A stretch of DNA of 64,000 nt, taken from positions 1,966,498 to 2,030,497 of the forward strand of contig NW_006768767.1 of NCBI RefSeq assembly GCF_000204055.1, in the 5' to 3' direction. The position numbers were made by a program, and so were the translations under genes. The notes below the pieces were generated by a model. That model was not told the DNA's origin. It saw nothing but the letters and a program-made list of their open reading frames with translations, and did no database searches. Positions 44,741 through 55,281 of the stretch are shown here, piece by piece. Source of the stretch: Melampsora larici-populina 98AG31. Its lineage: Eukaryota > Basidiomycota > Pucciniomycetes > Pucciniales > Melampsoraceae. The number at the start of each line of letters is the position of its first letter. The stretch's first letter is position 1.

Positions 44741-46131
44741 ATGCATATTTCCTTCGCTTATCTTGGCTTTGTGCTTGCTGGTGAGTTCCTTGGTCATCGT
44801 CTGCACTCTCTTTCGATCCAAACTGATGTCTTATTCTGTTTGAATTGTTCTTAGCCTCCGCTGCTGCCAGTTCGCGTCATTTGTAAGCCATGCATTTGGA
44901 TTCCGTTTCATGAGTTGATGCTGACTTTGTCTATCTTCAGGGCGAGAACCGACACAGTTGCTCGGTTGAGCGTTCGTAGTGAAGAACAGGCCGGCGGAGA
45001 GTGAGTCTGAATTTTTCTAGCTCAGTAGAGCGATGTCACTGACTATCACTTACACTTTCGTAGCGACCATCTCAAGATGAAGTGTTTTGGTGGCTGTGGT
45101 GGAGGTCTTCCTATCCCTGGGCCCACTTCATGCTGGAATGCTCCGGTCGTCTTCCACGGCGGCGGAGGTTTACCGCCGATGAATACCTTCTTTTCAACCG
45201 TTCAAAGCTACACGGTCATCACCTCCAACACCGTCAACATCTGGAACGGTGGCCTAGACCCTCAATCCATCTTACTTCAGTTCCAAATCATGGTCACCAG
45301 TCTTTCAACTCTGTTCTCCACTTTACAAGGCGGATGTTCCTTCCAAGGGAACCCTCAAGTCGTACGTCTTTCCTCTATTTCGCTTTCGAGAGTTCAGCTG
45401 TTTGCTAACCCATCTTGTCTCTAGTTCATCTCCACTTTTTCCCCCCTGATCATTCAAATCCAAAGCATGCTCACGATTATCACCACTCAATGTGCTGGTA
45501 CAATTGCTGCCTTCCAATGTCAGTACCCTTCCTGTTTTTCTCTTTGAACCATATGAGCTAAGGTCAGATTCATAATTACTGACTATTTTTCCTACATTTA
45601 GCCTCCTTTGCCGTCCTATCTGTCTTGGTGCAATCGATCGTCGGTGTTGCAATCACCTTTCATGTCGAGGTTCAACAATTCTTCGCGGCCTGCAACTTCA
45701 ACCCTCAGCTCTGGTCACCTCTTGGTTTCCCAGTCGATAGCTGGATCCACGGAGGTGCTGGTGTATTCCCCGGAGGTCCGGGTGTGATCCCCGGAGGTCC
45801 TGGTGGATTCCCTGGAGTTCCCGGTGTGATCCCCGGAGGTCCTGGTGGATTCCCTGGAGGTCCCGGTGTGATCCCCGGAGGTCCTGGTGTATTCCCCGGA
45901 GGTCCTGGTGTTGTCCCTGGCGGTGTACCAGTTCCAGTACCTGGAGGTGGTGCCATCGGCTGTTTCCGACCACTTGGTCTCCTCGGTACCTTACTCCACG
46001 TCCTCATTGTAATCCTCGACCCTCTCTTCCACGGCCTTGGTGCGCTCTTGCAAGGTGTTGGTCTCCTGGTCGCAAACCTTGGTACAGCTGTGGGCGGTCT
46101 TCTTGATGGTGGTCTCCTCGGTTTGATCTAG
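44741..46131 (+). CDS. Secreted glycine/proline-repeat protein
   Basis: A 349-aa protein from six exons: 44741-44780, 44855-44882, 44941-45000, 45064-45361, 45425-45518 and 45602-46131, all in phase. The N-terminus MHISFAYLGFVLAASAAASS is a typical signal peptide. A short pro-like segment is followed by MKCFGGCGGGLPIPGPTSCW. The middle is rich in Thr, Ser, Gln and hydrophobic residues, with few cysteines. A collagen-like tract of GGPGxxP units follows (about residues 222-282). The C-terminal ~65 aa are hydrophobic and Gly/Leu-rich (LLGTLLHVLIVILDPLFHG). It is probably exported to the wall or host interface. Similar small secreted repeat proteins occur in rusts, but I do not recognise this family by name. 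The exon 4 donor could be 3 bp earlier without changing phase. Confidence 0.85.
45751..45930 (+). repeat. 15/30-bp coding tandem repeat (GGPGxxP)
   Basis: About eleven 15-bp units of the form GGAGGTCCTGGTGTN encode GGPGV/GGPGG followed by IP, FP or VP. Units alternate in a 30-bp higher-order pattern (GVIP then GGFP). Such nearly identical repeats change number easily by slippage or unequal exchange. Confidence 0.85.
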
Positions 46132-47298
46132 AATCTTAATCATTTTCATTCAGATCGTTCTCGCTTTCCTCAGTCTGTTTTCCATTTGGGTTTTGCTTTG
46201 GATCTTCTTACTACCTCTTGTGACCTGCTTCTTGTTCACTTTTTCTTTCTTGTCGGCCTACAACTTCTTATCAGCTTGTTCATTGCGGACCTTTCATGCA
46301 GTAGCTTGATTGGCAAAATGGCAATTTACAATCCATTGTGTCTTTTTTCCTCTTGATTGTTTATATCATAATAATGAGAATGCAAATGAGAAGATTGGGA
46401 GAGGCATAGAGCCATACTCGTTCTTTGTTAGTCTTACCTTTCAGTTTTTTGAGATGAGAGGTTGTTTTGATAAAAGTCATGATCAGGTGAATGAAATTCG
46501 AGTGAAGTTTAATGATCAACATTTATAACTCTCGTTTTATAAATTTCAATCAAATTTAACTGAATAAAAGAATATCAAAATGTGTCTTCGATTTAAGTTT
46601 CAGTGATGATCTTTCGAATCAAGGAGCCAAAAGTGATTCACACACTTTAAAAAATTGAAAACTAAATTCTCAAAACGATCCATAAACCAATACCTCATAC
46701 AAAAAAAAAGAAAAGAAAGATACTTTATGATTAGATTAAAGAGCTTCAAAACCCCACTAAATAAATGTATTCAAAGATGGAAAAATGTTGATCAAGTTCA
46801 TAACCAAACCGATTAAGAAAAGAAAAAAAACATTCCAATTTGAAGTAGAAATGTAGAACTTGGTTTTTTTAGAATTTCAATCCCGTTTAGAATCTTAAGA
46901 ATTAGATTATTGAGATTATTGATGCCAAGTGATTTGATTGGATGGTGGCTGGCTGATGGTTCAGGTTAAGATGGGCCGATCGGCGGCAACCTACAAACTC
47001 CCGGGTCGGTCCTGACGAGTCGGCTGTCCGGGATGTTTCTCGGAGCCGGGTATCACTCGACATGATCGGTGAGCTGTATGTACAGACCAAACCTAACCTC
47101 ACGGTTGCGAGTCTCACTTCCTTCTTGTGCGCCACTCTCATTTTTCCATCGGTTAAGAAAACTTCATAACCACCCACCGTCCCGATTCCGCATCCTCCTC
47201 AAGTAAGTACTCACCATCAGCTCATCCTCGCTTCCTGAGAACATGCCAATCTCATTTTCCCTTATGACTCTGTCTATTCAGCATCCGACCTCCTCAAG
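46132..47298. other. Intergenic and RPL5 5' region
   Basis: 3' flank of the secreted-protein gene, AT-rich, then the L5 promoter. A probable 5' UTR intron of RPL5 runs from GTAAGT at 47203 to ATTCAG at 47281, just before the ATG. The minus-strand open frame 46902-47177 lies in this promoter and is not credible. Confidence 0.55.
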
Positions 47299-48523
47299 AT
47301 GCCCTTCGTCAAGTTGGTGAAGAACTCTGCCTACTTCTCTCGGTTTCAAGTCAAGTACAGGCGGCGTCGAGGTTTGTGTCGACTTTCTTTTGTCCGGATT
47401 GAAAATTTCTATCCTTCCCTTGCCTTTTTACTTGGTGAACATTAAAAGATGAATTTTTGAGATACATGCATAGTTCACGCTGAGCGCCCTTCTAAGCGCG
47501 TTGCTGACCATTATATCTATCATATAGTCTTTCGCTCCTATCTGATCTTGTCCCAAGCCTTATCACTTCTTCTATATCGCAACATCTTAAAGAGGAAAAT
47601 AGGTTGCTGATATCTTGTTTGTTCGTGTTACCGCTTTTAGAGGGTAAAACCGATTACTATGCCCGAAAGCGTTTGATCACCCAGGCCAAGAACAAGTACA
47701 ATTCGCCTAAATACCGTCTTGTTGTTCGAATCACCAACCGGGACATCATCTGTCAAATCGTTCACGCCAAACTCCAGGGTGACTTTGTACTTGCTGCTGC
47801 CTACTCTCATGAACTTCCTCGATACGGTATCAAGCACGGTCTTACCAACTGGGCTGCTGCCTATGCCACTGGTCTTCTTGTCGCACGAAGGGCATTGACC
47901 AAACTCGGCTTGGCCGACAAGTACGCTGGTGTTGAGGAGCCAGAGGGTGATCTTGTTCTTACTGAGGCCAACGAAGACGGTCCTCGACCTTTCAAAGCCT
48001 TCTTGGATGTCGGTCTTCGTCGAACTTCAACTGGTGCTCGTGTCTTTGGTGCCATGAAGGGTGCTTCCGATGGTGGTATCTTTGTTCCTCACTCCGAGAA
48101 CCGATTCCCTGGCTTCGATCCTGAAGCCAAGGAGCTCGATGCCGATGTCTTGAAGAGTTACATCTACAGTGGTCACGTTGCTGAGTACATGGAAGCTCTT
48201 GAAGAGGAAGATGACGAGGTATGTTCTTTTCCTCTCGATCAGCCAATTCTTTCATCTCACTCATGTTTCTTCCTCCGTAGCGTTTCAAAAAACAATTTGC
48301 TTCTTACTTGGCCGATGACATTGGATCTGGTGACATTGAAGAGATCTATACCGAAGCCCACAAAGCGATCCGTGCCGACCCTAGTGCACAGCCCACCGAT
48401 AAATCCAAACTTGAGGAATACAAGAAAGCAAGCAAGGCCAACAAATTCACCAAGATTGGAAAAGAACAACGTGCTGAGAATGTTAAGGCTAAGGTGGCTG
48501 AATACTTGAAAAACTCTTCATGA
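47299..48523 (+). CDS. RPL5: 60S ribosomal protein L5 (uL18)
   Basis: Ribosomal protein L5 binds 5S rRNA and, with L11, carries it into the large subunit central protuberance. Exons 47299-47371, 47641-48218 and 48281-48523 splice in phase to 297 aa, the usual eukaryotic length. Recognisable blocks are [65 protein letters not shown] and [11 protein letters not shown]. The basic C-terminal tail is [14 protein letters not shown]. The first coding intron is 269 bp, unusually long for this window. The gene lies in the transposon-poor host island, upstream of NFS1 on the same strand. Confidence 0.97.
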
Positions 48524-49282
48524 ACTTCTTTTTTTTTTCTCTCTTAGATTGTTGATTTAAATCGAGATGCAATTATTGTACACCCTTATGCGAGTTTCGA
48601 AAACAAAACCTTTCTTGATGGTTTTATGCCCTTTTTATGTATTATTTAAAACCTTTGCCATTTCGTTTTACTTGTGAGCCTACCTCTCAACACCTTGCCC
48701 TCTGCCACATCTCTGCGCCGCTCCATCTAGAATCTAGAATCTAGATTGGGCAATGAAATTTCCATCCTGAGTTGAACAGTGGAATAAGCCTCACATCCTC
48801 ACGGCAGTTCCCATCCCAAGTCTAACAATGGCACACCCTCCTGGGTTCAAGCCGTCCCCAACTGTTTACCATGAAGTAAATCAAGTTCTTCCAAAGAGTG
48901 GGAATGGATTGGCATATAGGCTGAGCGGACCCCATTCTCACCGACGCGGCTAGGATTGTTTTCCTCAGTCTGTGTCTGGAGGCCAGCTCTGGCCCTTGAG
49001 TTTGCAAAAGCCCAATTGTCTTGGACTGATCAAAGGGCGTGTGATTGAGGAGCTGATTGTTCTGAAAACCAAAGCGTTGGCCAGAATTGGTTGAATTGGA
49101 GAGTGAGTGCTATGTAATCTTTTTTAAGGGTGCTTATGTCTATGTAGCTTAGCCAGGCTTTAAGTATTGGATTCGATTCAGAGCGCGATTTTAAAAAAAG
49201 TGCTGATTACCTTGATTACCATTTTAGAATTTACAAACTACTATCATCATCATCTCATCATTCAACTCACCATCCATCCATC
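48524..49282. other. RPL5-NFS1 intergenic region
   Basis: L5 3' UTR region, then intergenic DNA with a small tandem TCTAGAATCTAGAATCTAGA (about 48725) and the NFS1 5' region, rich in CATCATC/CCATCC just before the ATG. No other gene seen. Confidence 0.55.
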
Positions 49283-51452
49283 ATGTCAATCAAAAACAAT
49301 TTATCAAAACTTATCAACCCTAGAGCAATTCGAACTCATTCTCAACATCAAGCTCAAGTTCATTCTAGAATTACAAGTTCTCGATTTATATCATCATCCT
49401 CTTATTCTAATTATGTCTCAAGTTCCAATCAAGCTGGAATGGCAGAAATCTCATCAGAAGACTTTGCTTCAAAATCATCAAATACTTCTACAATCAAATT
49501 AGATCAAATCGATCCTATTGCTCTAAGACCTGATCCTTTAATTCTGACTCCTATTAAAGAAGGTCTAGGATTCGAAGCATCAATCAAGACTCAAGAAACG
49601 ATTGGTAGACCTATCTATTTAGACATGCAGGTCAGTGATTGGTTAACTGAAAAGTTTTGAACGACTACTTTTGTAATCTGACTCGTTTGTTTTCATTATC
49701 AGGCTACCACTCCACTCGATCCTCGTGTACTTGATGCAATGATGCCATATCTCACCAATCAATATGGTAATCCACATTCAAAAACACACGCATATGGATG
49801 GGAAACGGAAAAAGCGGTAGAAACGGCTAGAACTCATGTGGCTGATTTGATTGGTGCCAATTCAAAGGATATCATCTTTACTTCTGGTGCAACTGAGACT
49901 AACAATATGGCTATCAAAGGTGTTGGTCGGTTCTACAAAGTTTGTTGATTAGTTCTCTTTTTCTTTCATTAGATTTTCATATTCCAAGCTAAATTATTTT
50001 TATATATTTGATTACCACTTTCTTAAGGAACGTAGACGGCATATCATCACAACACAGACTGAACATAAATGTGTTCTAGATTCATGCCGAGTCTTGCAAG
50101 ATGAAGGTTTCGATGTCACTTACTTACCTGTCCAAGGTGCGTAGTCCATTCTCTATCCGTCTCGTATTAACACGTAGAGCAATATCTAACTTTTGTTTGA
50201 ACCTCGCAGCCAACGGATTGATTGACCTCAAAGAATTCGAAGCAGCCATCCGAGAAGATACCATTCTTGTTTCAATCATGGCAGTGAATAATGAAATCGG
50301 AGTGATTCAACCCTTAAAAGAGATTGGACAAATCGTTCGAAAACACAAAGGAGTCTTCTTTCATACAGATGCAGCACAAGCCGTTGGAAAGATTCCCATA
50401 GATGTAGATGAGATGAATATCGATTTATTGAGTATGAGTTCTCATAAGGTTTATGGTCCAAAAGGAATTGGTGCGGCTTATGTTCGTAGAAGGCCTAGGG
50501 TTAGGTTAGAACCTATCATGAGTGGTGGTGGTCAAGAACGTGGTCTTAGATCAGGTACTGTACCTGCTCCTTCGGTTGTTGGATTCGGTGAAGCTTGTAG
50601 GATTGCCAAGATTGAACTTCAGGTTAGGATTCCTTTTTGTTTCGTTTCAAATGATGCTTTGTTTTCTTCACTTGATGATCACTCCCATTCAAGCCCAAGT
50701 CGTCTTCAAAAAAGAAAGGCGCTTGACATGGGGTAAACATTCATAACTAAGCTTGACATGGCAAATCTTGTCTTGTTTGGCTTGGTTGTTTGACCTCTTG
50801 ATGATGTTCTGTGCAGGGGTTCTGAGACTCGTTTATTATCCAATTGATTTTTCTGACTCATGGAAACTTGATCAACGATGCTGATTTTCCTGTTTTTTCG
50901 ACTTTTTGTAGAATGATCATGATCATGTGAAAAGTCTTTCGGACCGATTACACCAACAGATCTTATCAAGATGTACTCATATCGTTCGAAACGGAGATCC
51001 ATTAGGATATCCAGGATGTTTAAATTTATCATTTGAATATATCGAAGGAGAATCACTTTTGATGGCATTGAAAGATGTAGCTTTAAGTTCAGGTAGTGCA
51101 TGTACAAGTGCATCATTAGAACCGAGTTATGTTTTAAGAGCATTAGGTGCGAGTGATGAGAATGCTCATAGTTCACTTAGGTTTGGGATCGGTAGGTTTA
51201 CAACGGTTGAAGAGATTGATTATGTGGCTGAAAAGATTGCTAAGGTGGTGAATCGTAAGTTTGACAAGGATTTTTTTTTCATATGCTTTTTTTTGGGTTC
51301 GATGGTTTGACTTTCTTTTTTTTGGGATGTATTGATTGATGATTTATCTTTTTTTTCTTTTGGAAAATAAAGGGTTGAGAGATATAAGTCCGTTATGGGA
51401 AATGGTACAAGAAGGAATTGATTTGAAATCGATTGATTGGTCTCAACATTAG
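49283..51452 (+). CDS. NFS1: Mitochondrial cysteine desulfurase NFS1
   Basis: PLP enzyme that converts cysteine to alanine and donates the sulfur to iron-sulfur cluster assembly with Isd11, Isu and frataxin in mitochondria. It is also needed for tRNA thiolation. Exons 49283-49630, 49703-49939, 50028-50136, 50210-50622, 50912-51254 and 51373-51452 splice in phase to 509 aa (yeast Nfs1 is 497 aa). The N-terminal ~95 residues are Ser/Arg/His-rich, with few acidic residues in the first 50, consistent with a mitochondrial targeting sequence. Family blocks are [50 protein letters not shown] and [13 protein letters not shown]. The PLP lysine is in [15 protein letters not shown] and the catalytic cysteine in [15 protein letters not shown]. 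The terminal [20 protein letters not shown] is typical of NFS1. Confidence 0.97.
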
Positions 51453-52407
51453 ATTTCTATGCAAAAAAAAAAGAAACGGATCAGATATACAGAAGATATA
51501 GAAGGAAATTGAATGAAGGGAGAGGAGAGAAAAATAAAATTAACTATCATTAGTTTTCTTTTTTTTTTTTTGATCGTTTATGTTTTTTTTTAAAATTTGA
51601 TGAAGTCAAGTCTCAAGAGTCAAATGTTTTTGTTTTCTTTTTAAAAACGTTTTTCTTCATTGTTTTTTTTTCGGTGTTCTACTTTTTACATTTGTTGATA
51701 GTTTACTTTTTTTTTTTTTGAATTTGTTTCATTTTTGAAGTTTATAAGTAACTACATGTGCATTTCTATTCTACCAAAAAAAAAAGGAAAATAAAAAAAA
51801 GTCAGAATTTAAAGGAAAAAAAAGTTTTTTTTTTGGTTATGTAAATTAAGTTGGTTATTGCAATTTATATGTAGGTTTTGAAAAGTAATATTTTTTTCCT
51901 TGATATATTGGTTTACATTTCTTTTTTGAAAATTCTTACCTGAGTTTTTTTCTTTGATTAGTTTGGAGATAGGAATAGGATAGATTATACAGATCATATC
52001 AAATGAGATGTTTTTTTGTTGATTGGTTTGAACTTCAGGAGTCATATTCAAATATGTCATCAAATATACAAGGTGATTGTCAAACATTGATAAATCTAAT
52101 GATTTATTATATTTTGGAGTTGGATTCCTTATTTCTTCAAATTTGGGACAAACATTTACTTGATTCAAATTCAAATTCATGTTTAATTTTCATCCATAGA
52201 AAAAAAATTAAAATTACAATCATTTTTACAAACAACAATAAAAGAATTACAACATTGGTTTTGTTTAGTAAGAAAAAGATAAATTCAATAAGGAAAATAA
52301 AAACAAAAACATCAAGGAAATCATAAACAAAACAAACAAACCCACCAAGAAAAAAAATGAGATGAATTTTGTAAGAAGGATATGTAAGTTTTTTTTTGTT
52401 TTTTTTT
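51453..52407. other. AT-rich convergent intergenic region
   Basis: Tail-to-tail spacer between NFS1 (+) and the monooxygenase (-). Dominated by poly-T and poly-A runs up to 13 bases, with no gene. The small open frames are low complexity. Confidence 0.65.
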
Positions 52408-54416
52408 TCAATAACCTAATTCGCGTTTTCTACGATCATTACTTTCAAGTCTAAGTTTAAATTTCCATTCTGGTACATCTTTCCAACTGTTTGGGTTTGG
52501 GTTTGGGTTTTGATTTCCTTCACCAATTAACTTTAAAAGATGATTTTCTACATTAAATTCCTCAGGCTACAAAATTCCCAATCATAGAAAAAGAAGACAG
52601 GTTTAGATCAAGCTGGGATTTTTCTTGAGGAAATGAGTGGAATAAAAATTAGGATTAGAATAACTTACTGGGATTAGAACATGAACTGAACTTGATTCTT
52701 CTGTTTCATTCTTGAATGGAAATAATTCAAAATTTGATTTCTTGGACCATCTTGATGCAATAGCTCTTGCTTGATGTTCAGCCTTGATGTGTTTGTTATT
52801 GTACAATAACAAAAGAACCCCCCCCACACACACACCCACAAAAAACCATCATTAGTGTTTTTCTAGATCAAGAAGAAAATCTTCAAAAAGGAAAAAAAAA
52901 CTTACAAGTGGAAAAGGGATGACAGATGTGTTGATAACTAAGAAAGCAAAACTTGGATCATGAAAATAAAAGGTTTGTAATGAATCTACATTATGTAATC
53001 TTCTTTTGAATTGATAATTTAAGATTGGATAATCACACCAAGGAGAATCATTTTGATGACAAAAATCATAAGAATAATGATAACCGGTTGCAAAGATTAA
53101 TAAATCGATTGAATGAATTTCAGAAAGATCTTCTAGAATTAAACTTGATTTCTGGATGGATTTCAATCCTGGTTTGGCAAGTATGTTTTGAGTCCATTTT
53201 GGACTGTTTGGATCTGTGAAATCATAACCTATGCTTGATGGATGATTTGATAATGAATATAATTTGGTTGGTTGATCTTCTGGTGGTAAATTGGCTATTT
53301 CTCTTAAGATATCATAACCTGATGGACCTAATCCTACCACTGCAATTGTCTAAAATATAAGAAAAGAAGAATGATTCAAGTTTTCATTAAACTCAATGAA
53401 TGGTGTCTTGATTTTGATTTTTTTAGAAATCAAAAGATTGAATTTATGTATCAAAAATCAACTTACTTTTGATCTTTTTATGATATCATCTTTTGGTGTA
53501 CGATAATAAAGTGAATGAGTGATTTGATTTGGAAAAGTTGAAAGTCCTTCAAGAAAAGGTATATAAGGTTGTGAATTATGCCTAGGGAATCGATTTTGTA
53601 TAGAAAAAAATATCAATATTGATGATTTATAAAGAATTTGAGATTCAAAAGAAAATATATATAAAAAAAAATTGATATACATACCCATTTGCAGCTAAAA
53701 TGAAATCAGCATAAATGATAGAAGGATTTGATTTTGAATCTTGATCGATTTTAGTATATTCTATCATCCAATGTTTAGAAGGATTACCAGATGAATGATT
53801 AGGATTATATTGAATTCGGTTCACATTTGTATTAAATCGAATCAATTCTTTTAATTCTTGATCAACAGAATCATCTAAATAATCTAAAATCTCACTATGA
53901 TGAGGAAATGATGAAGATGAAGATGAGTTGAATGGGATATCTTTAAATGTCATTAATTCGATGGGTACATTTGTTCTTAATCCTTTGTAGATCGGTGTTA
54001 TGGATGGATCGGTTTCGTTTATGATCGGTTTACCTTCTGGTGTGAATTTTAAGTTGATCTCACCTGGATTTGATTCATAATTCCTTCCAAAGAAAAATAT
54101 AAAATCAAAGAAACATTCAATCAGTTTCGATTCTATGACAAGTTGAGAATAAGAAATATAGATTGATGGATTTACCAAACTCCTCCTAAATTAGATCTAA
54201 CTTCAAAACATATTATTTTAAAATTTGTAGTCGATTTCAATTGTCGCAGTCCAGCGATACCCTGTTATATACGGAAAAAATCGAATTCATTAGTTTTCGA
54301 TCAATGTGTGTTGGGTTTGTGAAAGGTCAAGGAAGAAAAATAAAATCACAAACGCTAGCGCCAGCACCAATAATCAATACATCAACTTCATCATCCATGA
54401 TTTCTTCATTCATCAT
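52408..54416 (-). CDS. Flavin-containing monooxygenase (FMO-like)
   Basis: FAD- and NADPH-dependent monooxygenase of the FMO family, which oxygenates soft nucleophiles such as thiols and amines. Minus-strand exons 54416-54354, 54261-54176, 54083-53685, 53581-53467, 53349-52906, 52782-52669 and 52566-52408 splice in phase to 459 aa, close to fungal FMO length. The FAD Rossmann motif is VDVLIIGAGASGIAGLRQL (residues ~10-28, split by intron 1), followed by NLGGVW. The NADPH motif is IAVVGLGPSGYDILREI. The FATGY element is in LLIFATGYHYSYDF. The FMO fingerprint region is only partly matched (FPNQITHSLYYRTP). The physiological substrate cannot be told; fungal members often handle glutathione or thiol redox. 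Confidence 0.92.
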
Positions 54417-54699
54417 TTTTTATCAAGCTCTAATAGATTTGATCGAGAAAAATGATCGATTCGAAACCAAAACAAAAAAAGTCGTAAGATCGTTGCTTGA
54501 TTTTCTTATTCTGTTGCAGTTTCAAACTTTGAGAAACCTTTTATGCAGGGTGATCGATCTTTAAGAACCGGTTTATCATCATCTCATTGTACATAAATGA
54601 ATGGAAGCTACATACATATCCAGAGGATGTTGGTGTGGGCCTAAACGTATAAGGTCACCCCCGCCCCGGTGATCGAGGGAGGGACTTACAGCTCATGTC

Positions 54700-55272
54700 C
54701 AAACTTAACAAAGTCCCTCGCCAAAGGCCCGAGCCCCAGCGAGGGACTTACCGCATAAACTGGAATCCTGGCGTGAGAAGTGAGCTGTATTTGCTCCAAA
54801 TTCTCTACATCTGTTTGTTTTTTTTCTCTCTCAATAAACATGTCTTGCAACAAAGAAAGAAGAAAATGGCCAGGGACCATTACATATGTACCAATTGCAA
54901 CCTCCTTTCTGTCTTGCTGGGAAGTTATCTTTTTGAGTGCTTGAAGATCAATTATTTTGACCGCTTTCTGAGAAATACAGGCTTTGAGCCGGCTCGCCGC
55001 TTCTGAAAGATGAAAACAGACCCATTTTTGATTCCCCAGTAGCCCAAGTTCCAGACCAGATTTGGGGGAGCTTGCAATTGGCTCATATGTAATGAATATT
55101 TGCCATCATCCTTTTATTTACCTCCGAGACCTGTTTATTTAGGAACAAATTGAAGAATTCAAAGTAGTGTTTTTGGAGCCAATACAGGCTACTTCTCACG
55201 CCAGGATTCCGTTTTATGCGGTAAGTCCCTCGCTGGGGCTTGGGCCTTTGGCAAGGGACTTTGTTAAGTTTG
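54700..55272. mobile_element. 573-bp MITE, CAAACTTAAC ends, 9-bp TSD (Y-like)
   Basis: TIRs of about 98 bp (54700-54797 and 55175-55272) start CAAACTTAACAAAGTCCCTC and differ at only a few positions. The exact 9-bp duplication GCTCATGTC lies at 54691-54699 and 55273-55281. Each TIR contains a hairpin of AAGTCCCTCGC with GCGAGGGACTT (left copy 54711-54721 with 54739-54749). The termini and hairpin match the design of element Y (AAGCTTAAC, GCCCCTC...GAGGGGC), so it is probably a non-autonomous relative. Confidence 0.88.
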
Positions 55273-55281
55273 GCTCATGTC

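Noticed and set aside
46902..47177. Minus-strand 91-aa open frame
   Set aside because: It overlaps the RPL5 promoter and 5' UTR on the opposite strand and shows no domain or splice pattern.
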